From Steroidobacteraceae bacterium (GTDB lineage: Bacteria > Pseudomonadota > Gammaproteobacteria > Steroidobacterales > Steroidobacteraceae): a stretch of 64,000 nucleotides of DNA. Made by a program: the position numbers and the translations under genes. The notes under the pieces were generated by a model. That model made no database searches. It was not told the DNA's origin and saw only the letters and a list, made by a program, of their open reading frames with translations. The stretch lies in NCBI GenBank assembly GCA_025451845.1, contig JANWJS010000023.1, positions 1 to 64,000 on the forward strand, written 5' to 3'. Below are positions 35,525-42,440 of the stretch, piece after piece. The stretch's first letter is position 1, and every line of letters begins with the position of its first letter.

Positions 35525-35573
35525 AGACCCCCCGTTTGGCGGGCTGTCGTGCGACCAGCCCGCTCTTTTTTTT
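35525..35573 (+). ncRNA. Predicted short sigma-54-dependent RNA
   Basis: Initiation about 12 bp after the GC of the sigma-54 box would fall near 35525. The transcript would end in the terminator T-run near 35573, giving about 49 nt. Its 5' part is C-rich (ACCCCCCG) and could pair alternatively with GCGGG of the terminator stem or with G-rich ribosome binding sites. No open frame of note is inside. An NtrC-type activator and an rpoN gene lie within 4 kb. It is a prediction from promoter-terminator spacing only. Confidence 0.4.
35539..35573 (+). terminator. Strong intrinsic terminator
   Basis: GCGGGCTG (35539-35546) and CAGCCCGC (35556-35563) pair perfectly around a 9-nt loop and are followed by TC and eight T. 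The orientation is plus. The gene on its right (hybrid kinase) is on the opposite strand and ends at 35662, so it is not that gene's terminator. Confidence 0.8.
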
Positions 35574-35661
35574 CTGAGTCATGCTGCGCAAAGCGCGGCA
35601 TCCTGCCGCTTGCCCGGGATACGGCCGGCGGCCCCCATGGGCGGGCCGCTCCACTATTCGC

Positions 35662-37353
35662 TCATGGACGGTGCCGCCAGACGGCCAGGCGCCGGACCAA
35701 CGGCACGAAGGTATCGAAATCCACCGGCTTCGGCACGTGTAGATCGAACCCTGCATCCATCGCCGCTGCGACATCGCTTGGCGACACGTACCCGGTCACG
35801 GCGATGGCGAGCATGCGCCGTCCCGCCTGACTCGAGCGCAGGCTGCGCACCAGCGAGTAGCCATCCTCCATCGGCATGCCGATGTCGGTCACCACGATAT
35901 CGAAGTGCGCGCCTTGCGCTTGCAGCTGTCGCAGCGCCGCGGGTGCCGAGTCGGTGACAGTGACCGAGGCACCCTCGAGCCGTAGCATCTCTGCGACCAC
36001 GGTGCGCGCTTCCAACTCATCGTCCACCACGAGAATCGACAGTCCTTCGAGCGTTTGCCGCCGCTCCGGCAGCTCTTTCTCCATACCGTCCACATTGACA
36101 GCCGATCCTGACACTGCCCTGATCGCAGGCAGGCGGACGGTGAAAGTCGCGCCGGCGCCGGGTCCGGCGCTTTGCGCGGAAACCGAGCCTCCATGTAGAG
36201 TGACGATCTCCCGGACCAGCGTCAGACCGAGCCCGAGCCCCGACACCTGGCGGGTACTCGAGTTGCCGCCCTCTCTGAAGCGGTCGAAGATGTGCGCCAG
36301 CAGTTCCGGCGCAATGCCCTGACCGGTGTCTTCGACCGTGAGCTCCGAGGATGCACCATCCTCGCGCAGCCCGACGGTGATCCGCCCCCCGGCGCCGGTG
36401 AACTTCACCGCGTTGGAGAGTAGGTTGCCCATGACCTGCTGGAGGCGGTCGGGGTCGGCGCGCAGCGCCCCGGCGCCCGGCGCGAAGCGGGTGATGATCT
36501 CGATGCTCTTCGCCGCTGCCGCCGGCCGAGCGGCGTCGATCGCCAGCCGCGCCACCCGCGCGAAATCCGTCGGACGTGACTCCAGCTTGAGCTTCCCGGT
36601 GCTCACTCGCCCAAGGTCCAGCAGATCGTTGACTATTCTCAACTGCGCCTTCGCGCTCTGCTCGATGCGTGGCGTGATCGCCGTGACTTCCGGATCCTTA
36701 CCGCACTTCAGGGCGAGAATGCGGTTCCAGCCGAGCATCGCATTGAGCGGCGAGCGCAGCTCGTGCGAGATCACCGACAGGAACTCGTCTCTCGCGTGGC
36801 TGGCGGCTTCAGCCGCCTCGCGCAACCGCCGCTCGCGTTCGAGGAGCTGCACGCGTTGACTCAGGGCAGCCTCCGACGTGCGGCGCTCGCTCGTCACATT
36901 GCGCGAGGTGATCACGAGATCCGCGGCCTCGGCCTTCTCGCCGCGGCGGACCAGGCAACCGCGCAGCGCGAGCCACCGGGTGCCGCCGTCCCCTTGCGGC
37001 GGCCGCACCCGTACGGTGAGATCCAACGCAGAAGCGCCCGCGAGCGCCTGTCGCACCGCGTCCGAGAACCGTGCCCGATCCTCGCTATGCACGCGCGACT
37101 CCACGGCGTCCCAGGAGAGCGGCTCATCCGGCGCCCAGCCCCACTCCGCCTTGAATTGCGAGTTGGCCGCGAGCACGGCGCGCGCGGCGACGAGCCGGCA
37201 ATAGCCAATGCGGCCCGCGGCGAGCACCGTCTCGAGCTCATCTTTGCGGCGCTCGAGGCGCTCCCATTCGGATGGCAGCAGGCACGCAGCGGGCTCCCGC
37301 GCGAGCGCGCTATCTGGGCGGGAACCGGGGTCGTCGTCGTGAATTGATGTCAT
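35662..37353 (-). CDS. Hybrid sensor histidine kinase/response regulator
   Basis: 563 residues from ATG 37353, with no membrane segments, so cytoplasmic. Residues 40-160 form a PAS-type sensor with PAC-like end (DLVITSRNVTSERR), followed by a coiled linker. The HisKA H-box is SVISHELRSPLNAML with histidine about 197. HATPase motifs are N-box GNLLSNAVKFT, G1 DTGQGIAPE and G2 GLGLGLTLV. A C-terminal receiver domain has LSILVVDDELEA and the phospho-aspartate in VVTDIGMPMEDG, with VPKPVDF for the lysine. A phosphorelay to one of the neighbouring response regulators is likely. It is divergent from rpoN. Confidence 0.93.
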   Translation of the reverse strand: MTSIHDDDPGSRPDSALAREPAACLLPSEWERLERRKDELETVLAAGRIGYCRLVAARAVLAANSQFKAEWGWAPDEPLSWDAVESRVHSEDRARFSDAVRQALAGASALDLTVRVRPPQGDGGTRWLALRGCLVRRGEKAEAADLVITSRNVTSERRTSEAALSQRVQLLERERRLREAAEAASHARDEFLSVISHELRSPLNAMLGWNRILALKCGKDPEVTAITPRIEQSAKAQLRIVNDLLDLGRVSTGKLKLESRPTDFARVARLAIDAARPAAAAKSIEIITRFAPGAGALRADPDRLQQVMGNLLSNAVKFTGAGGRITVGLREDGASSELTVEDTGQGIAPELLAHIFDRFREGGNSSTRQVSGLGLGLTLVREIVTLHGGSVSAQSAGPGAGATFTVRLPAIRAVSGSAVNVDGMEKELPERRQTLEGLSILVVDDELEARTVVAEMLRLEGASVTVTDSAPAALRQLQAQGAHFDIVVTDIGMPMEDGYSLVRSLRSSQAGRRMLAIAVTGYVSPSDVAAAMDAGFDLHVPKPVDFDTFVPLVRRLAVWRHRP

Positions 37354-37501
37354 GTCGCTCGAGTGGGAGTCTGAGCCGGGGCTTGGCACACATGGCGTTC
37401 TTACACGCCCTTGCAAGTTCTCCCCGGCGGCACGCGGCCGTCAACGCCGCGCGGCTGCGCGGAGCGCGGGGTGGTGCTGACTTGTAAGAGAGGGTCCTCG
37501 A

Positions 37502-38863
37502 ATGTCCAACGCCGTATTAGGACTGCGCCTGAAGCAGCAGCTCACGCTGACACCTCGGCTGCAGCAGTCGGTGAAGCTGCTTCAACTTTCAGCCTTGGAG
37601 TGCGTGCAAGAATTGCACCAGGCGATTGCGCAGAATCCCTTCCTCGAGGAAAGCGCCGAAGCGGAAGCGGCGGACTCGCGCTCCGAGCGCGAGGAGGCGG
37701 CCGACGAGAGTTCCCGCGCGGACCTCGATTTCTCTTCCAGCGGCGGCGGTGGCGGCGAGGATACGCCGGACTGGACGGAGTGGACCGCGTCTCCCTCGAC
37801 CCTGCACGACTCGTTGCGCGAGCAACTGCTCCTTCTCGGATTGACGGAGCGGGATCACGTGCTCGCAAACCTCATCATCGATGCGCTGGACGATGACGGT
37901 TTCCTGCGCCTGCCACTCGAGGAACTGGCGGCGCTGGCACCGGGCGCGGCGCCGGGGGAGATAGAGACGGCGCTTCGCATCGTGCAGACGCTCGAGCCGA
38001 GCGGAATCGCGGCGCGCAGCCTGGGAGAGTGTCTCGCGCTACAGCTCGAGTCAATGAATGGCGACACGCCCGGACGCCATATCGCACTCGATTTGGTGCA
38101 GAACAGGCTGTCCATGATGGCCGCGCGAGACAACACCCGCCTTCGCGATGCGCTCGGCTGCTCAGAGGAGGAGCTGCGCCTCGCGATGGAGTTGATCCGC
38201 AGCCTCGATCCGCGCCCGGGATCGAAGGTCGGCACATTCGAGCCCCGAGCGATCGTTCCCGACGTGATCGTGCGCAAGGAGAAGAAGCGCTGGCTGGTGA
38301 CGGTGAATTCCGCCATCTATCCGCGTATTCGCGTCAATCAACAGTACGCCGATTACTTCCGTCAGGCACGCGACGGCGAGACCGCGCTCCTCGCTCAGCA
38401 CCTGCAGGAGGCCCGCTGGCTGGTGCGCAATCTAGAGCAGCGTTTCCTCACCATTCAAAGGGTGGCTGAGGCGGTGGTCACACGGCAGCGCAATTTCTTC
38501 GAGTATGGAGATCTCGCGATGCGCCCGCTCACACTGCGCGAGATCGCCGACGAGCTCGGGCTCCACGAGTCGACGGTATCGCGGGCAACCAGCCACAAGT
38601 TCATGGCTACGCCGCGCGGGGTGGTGGCCTTCAAGCGCTTCTTCTCGCGCCAGCTCGCCACGACGAGCGGCGGATCGTGCTCCGCGACGGCGATCCGTGC
38701 GCTGCTGCGGGAGTTCATCGCCGCTGAGGACCGGCGCAACCCCCTCTCCGACGTGCAGCTCACGGGGCTCCTTGCCGACCGCGGCGTGAAAGTCGCGCGG
38801 CGCACCGTGACCAAATACCGGCGCTCGATGCAGCTCCCGGCAGTCGATTTCCGGCGCGCATAA
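37502..38863 (+). CDS. rpoN: RNA polymerase sigma-54 factor
   Basis: 453 residues. Region I is glutamine- and leucine-rich (LRLKQQLTLTPRLQQSVKLL). An acidic region II (about 48-100) includes a glycine run. The core-binding region and the helix-turn-helix (LTLREIADELGLHESTVSRATS) follow, then the RpoN box ARRTVTKYR at about 432-440 (canonical ARRTVAKYR). It directs polymerase to -24/-12 promoters and needs an NtrC-type activator. The locus is unusual: the normal rpoN neighbours (lptB upstream, hpf and ptsN downstream) are absent, and kinase, BON and ECF genes flank it instead. It may be a second rpoN copy. Confidence 0.96.
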   Translation: MSNAVLGLRLKQQLTLTPRLQQSVKLLQLSALECVQELHQAIAQNPFLEESAEAEAADSRSEREEAADESSRADLDFSSSGGGGGEDTPDWTEWTASPSTLHDSLREQLLLLGLTERDHVLANLIIDALDDDGFLRLPLEELAALAPGAAPGEIETALRIVQTLEPSGIAARSLGECLALQLESMNGDTPGRHIALDLVQNRLSMMAARDNTRLRDALGCSEEELRLAMELIRSLDPRPGSKVGTFEPRAIVPDVIVRKEKKRWLVTVNSAIYPRIRVNQQYADYFRQARDGETALLAQHLQEARWLVRNLEQRFLTIQRVAEAVVTRQRNFFEYGDLAMRPLTLREIADELGLHESTVSRATSHKFMATPRGVVAFKRFFSRQLATTSGGSCSATAIRALLREFIAAEDRRNPLSDVQLTGLLADRGVKVARRTVTKYRRSMQLPAVDFRRA

Positions 38864-38884
38864 AAAACACGGTCTGAAAACGCA

Positions 38885-38915
38885 ACGGCCGCCCTGCCGA
38901 TGACCGGACGGCCGT
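38885..38915. terminator. Hairpin between rpoN and the BON gene
   Basis: ACGGCCG (38885-38891) and CGGCCGT (38909-38915) are perfect reverse complements around 17 nt, in the 68-bp gap between two convergent genes. On the minus strand GTTTTC follows. Possibly a bidirectional terminator, without a full T-run. Confidence 0.4.
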
Positions 38916-38931
38916 CCCGTCGCAGCTGCTG

Positions 38932-39201
38932 CTAGCGCTTTGCGCGGATCCGATTCTCGATGTCCTGCACTCCGGGACAGGCATCCACCAGGTCTTCGAT
39001 CGCGTGTTTCATCCGCCGCTCCGGCACCGTGCCGTCCAATACCACCTTCGCGCCGGACACTTCTACCGTCACCTCGCTCGAGTCGAGGTGTTGAGCTTCC
39101 ATCAGCCGTTCCGAGATGTCCTCCCGCAGCCGCTCGTCCGAGCGCTGATAGCCTTTCGGCCCCGGCGGATAGCGGCGGCCTTGCTCGGATCTCATCGTCA
39201 T
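38932..39201 (-). CDS. BON-domain protein
   Basis: 89 residues from ATG 39201 (ATG 39195 also possible); AGGCGGTG precedes. A short charged N-terminus (MRSEQGRRYPPGPKGYQRSDERL) leads into one BON domain: LREDISERLMEAQHLDSSEVTVEVSGAKVVLDGTV with ERRMKHAIEDLVDACPGVQDIENRI. BON domains bind phospholipid surfaces in OsmY-like periplasmic proteins, but this one has no signal peptide and may be cytoplasmic. It overlaps the end of the small lipoprotein gene by 3 bp (ATGA). Its place among stress regulators fits a general-stress role. Confidence 0.85.
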   Translation of the reverse strand: MTMRSEQGRRYPPGPKGYQRSDERLREDISERLMEAQHLDSSEVTVEVSGAKVVLDGTVPERRMKHAIEDLVDACPGVQDIENRIRAKR

Positions 39202-39398
39202 CACCGCCTGATTGCATCCTGACGTGAAAGCGCCGCCCGGGCCACCTGCGTACTCGCGCGTACGAGCTGGGCAGTGGGCTTCGGCCCGCTGGCGCAACCG
39301 ACCAGAGCCGATGCAGCCAACACGGCCGCGGCGAAGAGCGCGGCAGCGCGCATGCGGGGTGACGGTATGTTGGGAATAGCTGCTTCTGACATGTCCAC
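39201..39398 (-). CDS. Small lipoprotein, possibly a shortened DUF4398 protein
   Basis: 65 residues. The signal peptide ends in the lipobox SALVGC (acylated cysteine about 35), after RMRAAALFAAAVLAA. The mature part SGPKPTAQLVRASTQVARAALSRQDAIRR resembles the first helix of DUF4398 proteins (PTAQLARA..), which normally run about 120 residues. Here it stops almost at once, and the stop overlaps the start of the BON gene. A truncated but still translated lipoprotein is the simplest reading. The intergenic region upstream carries two GTnGGAnnnnTCCnAC palindromes. Confidence 0.65.
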   Translation of the reverse strand: MDMSEAAIPNIPSPRMRAAALFAAAVLAASALVGCASGPKPTAQLVRASTQVARAALSRQDAIRR

Positions 39399-39503
39399 TC
39401 CATTCAGCAGGCGTTAAGCGATTGTCCAGATGCTGACTCCATGCGCCGCCGATGCACCATCGGCCGGCAGGCCTCAACGTTCCAAATTGGCTCCGATGCC
39501 GGC

Positions 39504-39519
39504 GTAGGAGCCGTCCGAC
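39504..39519. promoter_or_regulatory. GTnGGAnnnnTCCnAC palindrome, copy 2
   Basis: GTAGGAGCCGTCCGAC. It is identical to the other two copies in both half sites and differs only in the central bases (AGCC against AATC). It lies upstream of the ECF sigma gene and of the divergent lipoprotein-BON pair. Confidence 0.6.
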
Positions 39520-39550
39520 CCGTCGTCTGCGGCCCACGGGGCGCGCCGCG

Positions 39551-39566
39551 GTAGGAATCGTCCGAC
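39551..39566. promoter_or_regulatory. GTnGGAnnnnTCCnAC palindrome, copy 3
   Basis: GTAGGAATCGTCCGAC, identical to copy 1 near the NarL-type regulator gene 7.5 kb away. It starts 47 bp after copy 2, which places the two about four and a half helical turns apart. Confidence 0.6.
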
Positions 39567-39698
39567 AAGAGCTTGGGAGGCAGCGCCCCGCGGTTACGCG
39601 CTCTTGCCGACTTCAGCGCCGCCCGGCAGCAAGTACCTTGCCGCATGAGCATTGAAACTCGAATCGAGCCCCAGTACGGGGTCGGGGAAGGGGTGAAA

Positions 39699-40304
39699 AT
39701 GGTGACCGATGACATGGTGGCACTGGTGCCGCAGCTTCACACTTTCGCCCGCTCGCTCTGCCGTGACGGCGTGCGCGCGGACGACCTGGTGCAGGAGGCG
39801 CTGATGCGCGCGATCAAGAACATCCAGCGCTTCAAGCCGGGAACCAACCTCAAGGCGTGGCTCTTCACGATCGTGCGCAACGAGCACTACTCGCAGTTGC
39901 GGCGCAGCAAGTTCGAGGCGCATGGCATGGACATCGAGCTGCTGCCCGAGCCCAGCGTACCGCCGGATCACGACGGCAAGCTCGAGCTGCGCGACCTGAA
40001 TCGCGCGCTCGCCGCGCTGTCGCCGGGTCAGCGCACGGCGCTCATCCTGGTGAGCGTGAGTGGCTTCTCCTACGAGGAGGCGGCCGAGATCTGCGGATGC
40101 GCCGTGGGAACGATCAAGAGCCGCGTCGCCCGCGCGAGAGAGACCCTGCTCGAGCTGCTGGAAGGTCGCCAGCCCATGGCCCCCGCGGCCGACGAGGATC
40201 TGCAGGTCGATGATCCGCTCCTGGCCCAAGCCATGGGCGGCGGCAGCCATTCTTTGATGGACCCCAAGGCGGTATCCGGCCGCGTGGCGCAGCCAGGGCT
40301 TTGA
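39699..40304 (+). CDS. ECF-type RNA polymerase sigma factor
   Basis: 201 residues from ATG 39699 (MVTDDMVALVPQLHTFARS), chosen because AAGGGGTG lies 4-5 nt upstream. The longer start at 39645 has none. Sigma-2 region: CRDGVRADDLVQEALMRAIKNI and KAWLFTIVRNEHYSQLRR. Sigma-4 region: LSPGQRTALILVSVSGFSYEEAAEICGCAVGTIKSRVARARETL. It resembles the short sigma factors of the alphaproteobacterial EcfG/stress type in sequence style. No anti-sigma gene is adjacent. Two copies of the palindrome that also marks the NarL-type regulator promoter lie 130-195 bp upstream. Confidence 0.9.
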   Translation: MVTDDMVALVPQLHTFARSLCRDGVRADDLVQEALMRAIKNIQRFKPGTNLKAWLFTIVRNEHYSQLRRSKFEAHGMDIELLPEPSVPPDHDGKLELRDLNRALAALSPGQRTALILVSVSGFSYEEAAEICGCAVGTIKSRVARARETLLELLEGRQPMAPAADEDLQVDDPLLAQAMGGGSHSLMDPKAVSGRVAQPGL

Positions 40305-40310
40305 TGACGG

Positions 40311-40340
40311 GTGCAAAGCCGGCGTCCTGCCGCTTTGCAC
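40311..40340 (+). terminator. Hairpin after the ECF sigma gene
   Basis: GTGCAAAGC (40311-40319) and GCTTTGCAC (40332-40340) are perfect 9-bp complements around a 12-nt loop, starting 7 bp after the ECF stop. There is no T-run, so it may be a transcript-stabilising or weak terminator stem between the ECF and antiporter genes. Confidence 0.45.
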
Positions 40341-40394
40341 CGCGAGCCGTTTGATAAGAGACTGTGCGGGCGTGGGAGCACATAAAATGTGCCC

Positions 40395-42368
40395 ATGCAG
40401 CCGCTCAGCCAGGTCCTGATCCTTCTCGCCGCCGCGGTTCTGCTCGTCACGGTCGCCCGCCGGCTCGGGCTACCGACTGCCATTGCTTACCTCCTCGTCG
40501 GCCTGGGGCTGGGGCCCCATGCACTCGCGGTAGTGGACAGCACCGCCACGACGGCCCTCCTCGCCGAGCTGGGCGTGGTGTTTCTTCTCTTCACGCTCGG
40601 CCTCGAATTCGCCCTGCCCCGCCTGATCGCCATGCGGCGCGAGGTATTCGGCCTCGGCTCTGCACAGGTCGCCGCGACCGCCGCGGTGTTCGCGGTACTC
40701 GCACGACTGGGCGGAATCGCCTGGCCGGCCGCGATAGTCGTGGGCGGCGCGCTCGCCATGAGCTCGACCGCCATTCTCTTGCACCAGCTCACGGAGCGTG
40801 CCGAGCTCAACCGCACCCACGGACGGCTCGCCTTCAGCATGCTCCTCTTCCAGGACCTCGCCTTCGTCCCTTTCCTCGCCCTCGCCTCGGCGCTTACCGC
40901 CGGCCCGGATCGCGCCGGAATACGCGCTAGCCTGGAGGCGGTGGCGGGCGGCGTCCTCGCCATCGGGGGAGTGCTGGCTGCGGGCCGCTGGCTGCTGCGG
41001 CCGCTCTTTCGGGAGATGGCCCACAGCCGCCTGCGGGAGCTGTTCACCCTGGCCGTGCTGCTCGTGGTACTGGCGGCCGCCTGGATATCGAGCCTCGCCA
41101 GGCTTTCGCCGGGGTTGGGTGCCTTCCTCGCCGGCATGATGCTCGCCGAGACCGAGTACCGGCATCAGATCGAGTCGGTCATCCGTCCGTTCCGCGACAT
41201 CCTTCTCGGGCTATTCTTCGTCTCGGTCGGAATGCTGCTCAATGTGCAGCTGCTCGCTGGCGAGCTGGGCGCGGTCCTCTACTGGCTCGCCGCCATCGTC
41301 ATCCTGAAGACCGCGATCGCGGCGCTCGTGGCCCGGCCCTTCACCGGCTCGCGCTTCAAGGCGCTGCGCACCGGCATCGTCATCTCGATCGGCGGCGAGT
41401 TCGGCGTGGCGCTCGGCACCCTCGCGCTCGCGACGGGCCTCATCCCGGTGAACTTCGGCCAGCCGCTGCTGGTCGCGATCGTGCTCTCCATGGTCTTGAG
41501 TCCACTCCTCCTCAACAACAATAAGCGCATCGCCCGCCTGCTGTTGTGGGAGTCGGGACCGCCGCACACAGCGTTTGAGCGCGAGAGCGCTGCTACGGGA
41601 GAGATCGGGCGGCGGGATCACGTCATTCTCTGCGGTTTTGGGCGCGTCGGGCAAAACGTGGCGCGCGTGCTCGAGTCGCAGGGGTTCGAATACATCGCGC
41701 TCGACCTCGATCCGGCACGCATCGCCGCGGCGCGCCAGGCCGGCGACCCGGTCATCTTCGGCGACTCGGCCGATGAGCAGATTCTCGTCAAGGCGGGCCT
41801 CGAAACGGCAACGGCCGTGGTCATCAGCTTCTCGAATCCGGCGATCTCGGTCGGCATCCTGCGCAGCATCCGCCGGTTGCGCCCCGACGTGCCCGTCCTC
41901 GTGCGCACTCAGGATGACGCCAGGATCAAGGAGCTGCAGGAAGCTGGCGCAACGGACGTCGTGCCGGAAGCCTTCGAAGCCAGCCTGATGCTCGTCTCAC
42001 ACGTGTTGATCCTCTTACACGTTCCGGTGTCACGCGTGGTCCGCACGATGGGCGATATACGCAGCCACCGGTACTCCGTCCTGAGAAACATCATCCGCCG
42101 GGGAGATGCGCGGCCGCTGGACGAGAGCCACGAGTATCGCGAAGAGATCAAGTCCGTGGTCGTGCCGCCGGGAGCCTGGGCCGTGGGACGGACGCTGCGC
42201 GACGTGCGTGGGCGCGGTGTCGGCGTGACCTTCACGGGCATCCGCCGCCAGGGAATATTGGGGCGCGAGCCGGGCGGCGATACCGTGCTGCGCGACGGCG
42301 ACGTCGTGGTGCTCTACGGGCAGCCGGAAGAGCTGGAGCGCGCCGAGTCCGTCCTGCTTGCTGGATAG
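40395..42368 (+). CDS. KefB/KefC-type CPA2 monovalent cation/proton antiporter
   Basis: 657 residues from ATG 40395. About 12 membrane helices form the transport domain (residues 1-385), including TAIAYLLVGLGLGPHAL, VFLLFTLGLEFALPRL and LGAFLAGMMLAETEY. A cytoplasmic RCK_N (TrkA-N) domain begins VILCGFGRVGQNVARVL with the acidic LDLDP that ends strand 2, and continues to about 530. An RCK_C domain closes the protein (VVVPPGAWAVGRTLRDVRG to DGDVVVLYGQPEEL). It exports K+ or similar in exchange for protons under nucleotide or ligand control. It follows the ECF sigma gene by 90 bp and may belong to its regulon. Confidence 0.92.
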   Translation: MQPLSQVLILLAAAVLLVTVARRLGLPTAIAYLLVGLGLGPHALAVVDSTATTALLAELGVVFLLFTLGLEFALPRLIAMRREVFGLGSAQVAATAAVFAVLARLGGIAWPAAIVVGGALAMSSTAILLHQLTERAELNRTHGRLAFSMLLFQDLAFVPFLALASALTAGPDRAGIRASLEAVAGGVLAIGGVLAAGRWLLRPLFREMAHSRLRELFTLAVLLVVLAAAWISSLARLSPGLGAFLAGMMLAETEYRHQIESVIRPFRDILLGLFFVSVGMLLNVQLLAGELGAVLYWLAAIVILKTAIAALVARPFTGSRFKALRTGIVISIGGEFGVALGTLALATGLIPVNFGQPLLVAIVLSMVLSPLLLNNNKRIARLLLWESGPPHTAFERESAATGEIGRRDHVILCGFGRVGQNVARVLESQGFEYIALDLDPARIAAARQAGDPVIFGDSADEQILVKAGLETATAVVISFSNPAISVGILRSIRRLRPDVPVLVRTQDDARIKELQEAGATDVVPEAFEASLMLVSHVLILLHVPVSRVVRTMGDIRSHRYSVLRNIIRRGDARPLDESHEYREEIKSVVVPPGAWAVGRTLRDVRGRGVGVTFTGIRRQGILGREPGGDTVLRDGDVVVLYGQPEELERAESVLLAG

Positions 42369-42440
42369 CCACCTGCGGCGGCGGGGCACTTCCCTTTGCC
42401 TAGGCGACAGTATCGTGCCGCTGATAGGATTCGCCGTTCC

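Larger units (their letters stand above)
39399..39698. other. Intergenic region between the lipoprotein and ECF sigma genes
   Basis: Divergent 300-bp region. It contains palindrome copies 2 and 3 (39504-39519, 39551-39566) with starts 47 bp apart. ATG 39645 is an alternative ECF start with no ribosome site. I cannot assign -35/-10 boxes with confidence. Confidence 0.5.

Noticed and set aside
35341-35526. 61-codon plus-strand frame ending just before the terminator
   Set aside because: Arg/Pro-rich translation with no ribosome binding site. It ends across the sigma-54 box, so the terminator is better explained by the short RNA.
37354-37501. Possible sigma-54 box TTGGCACACATGGCG between the hybrid kinase and rpoN
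   Set aside because: GG and the expected GC are not at the right spacing (the base pair after 10 nt is GT), and TTGC is absent.
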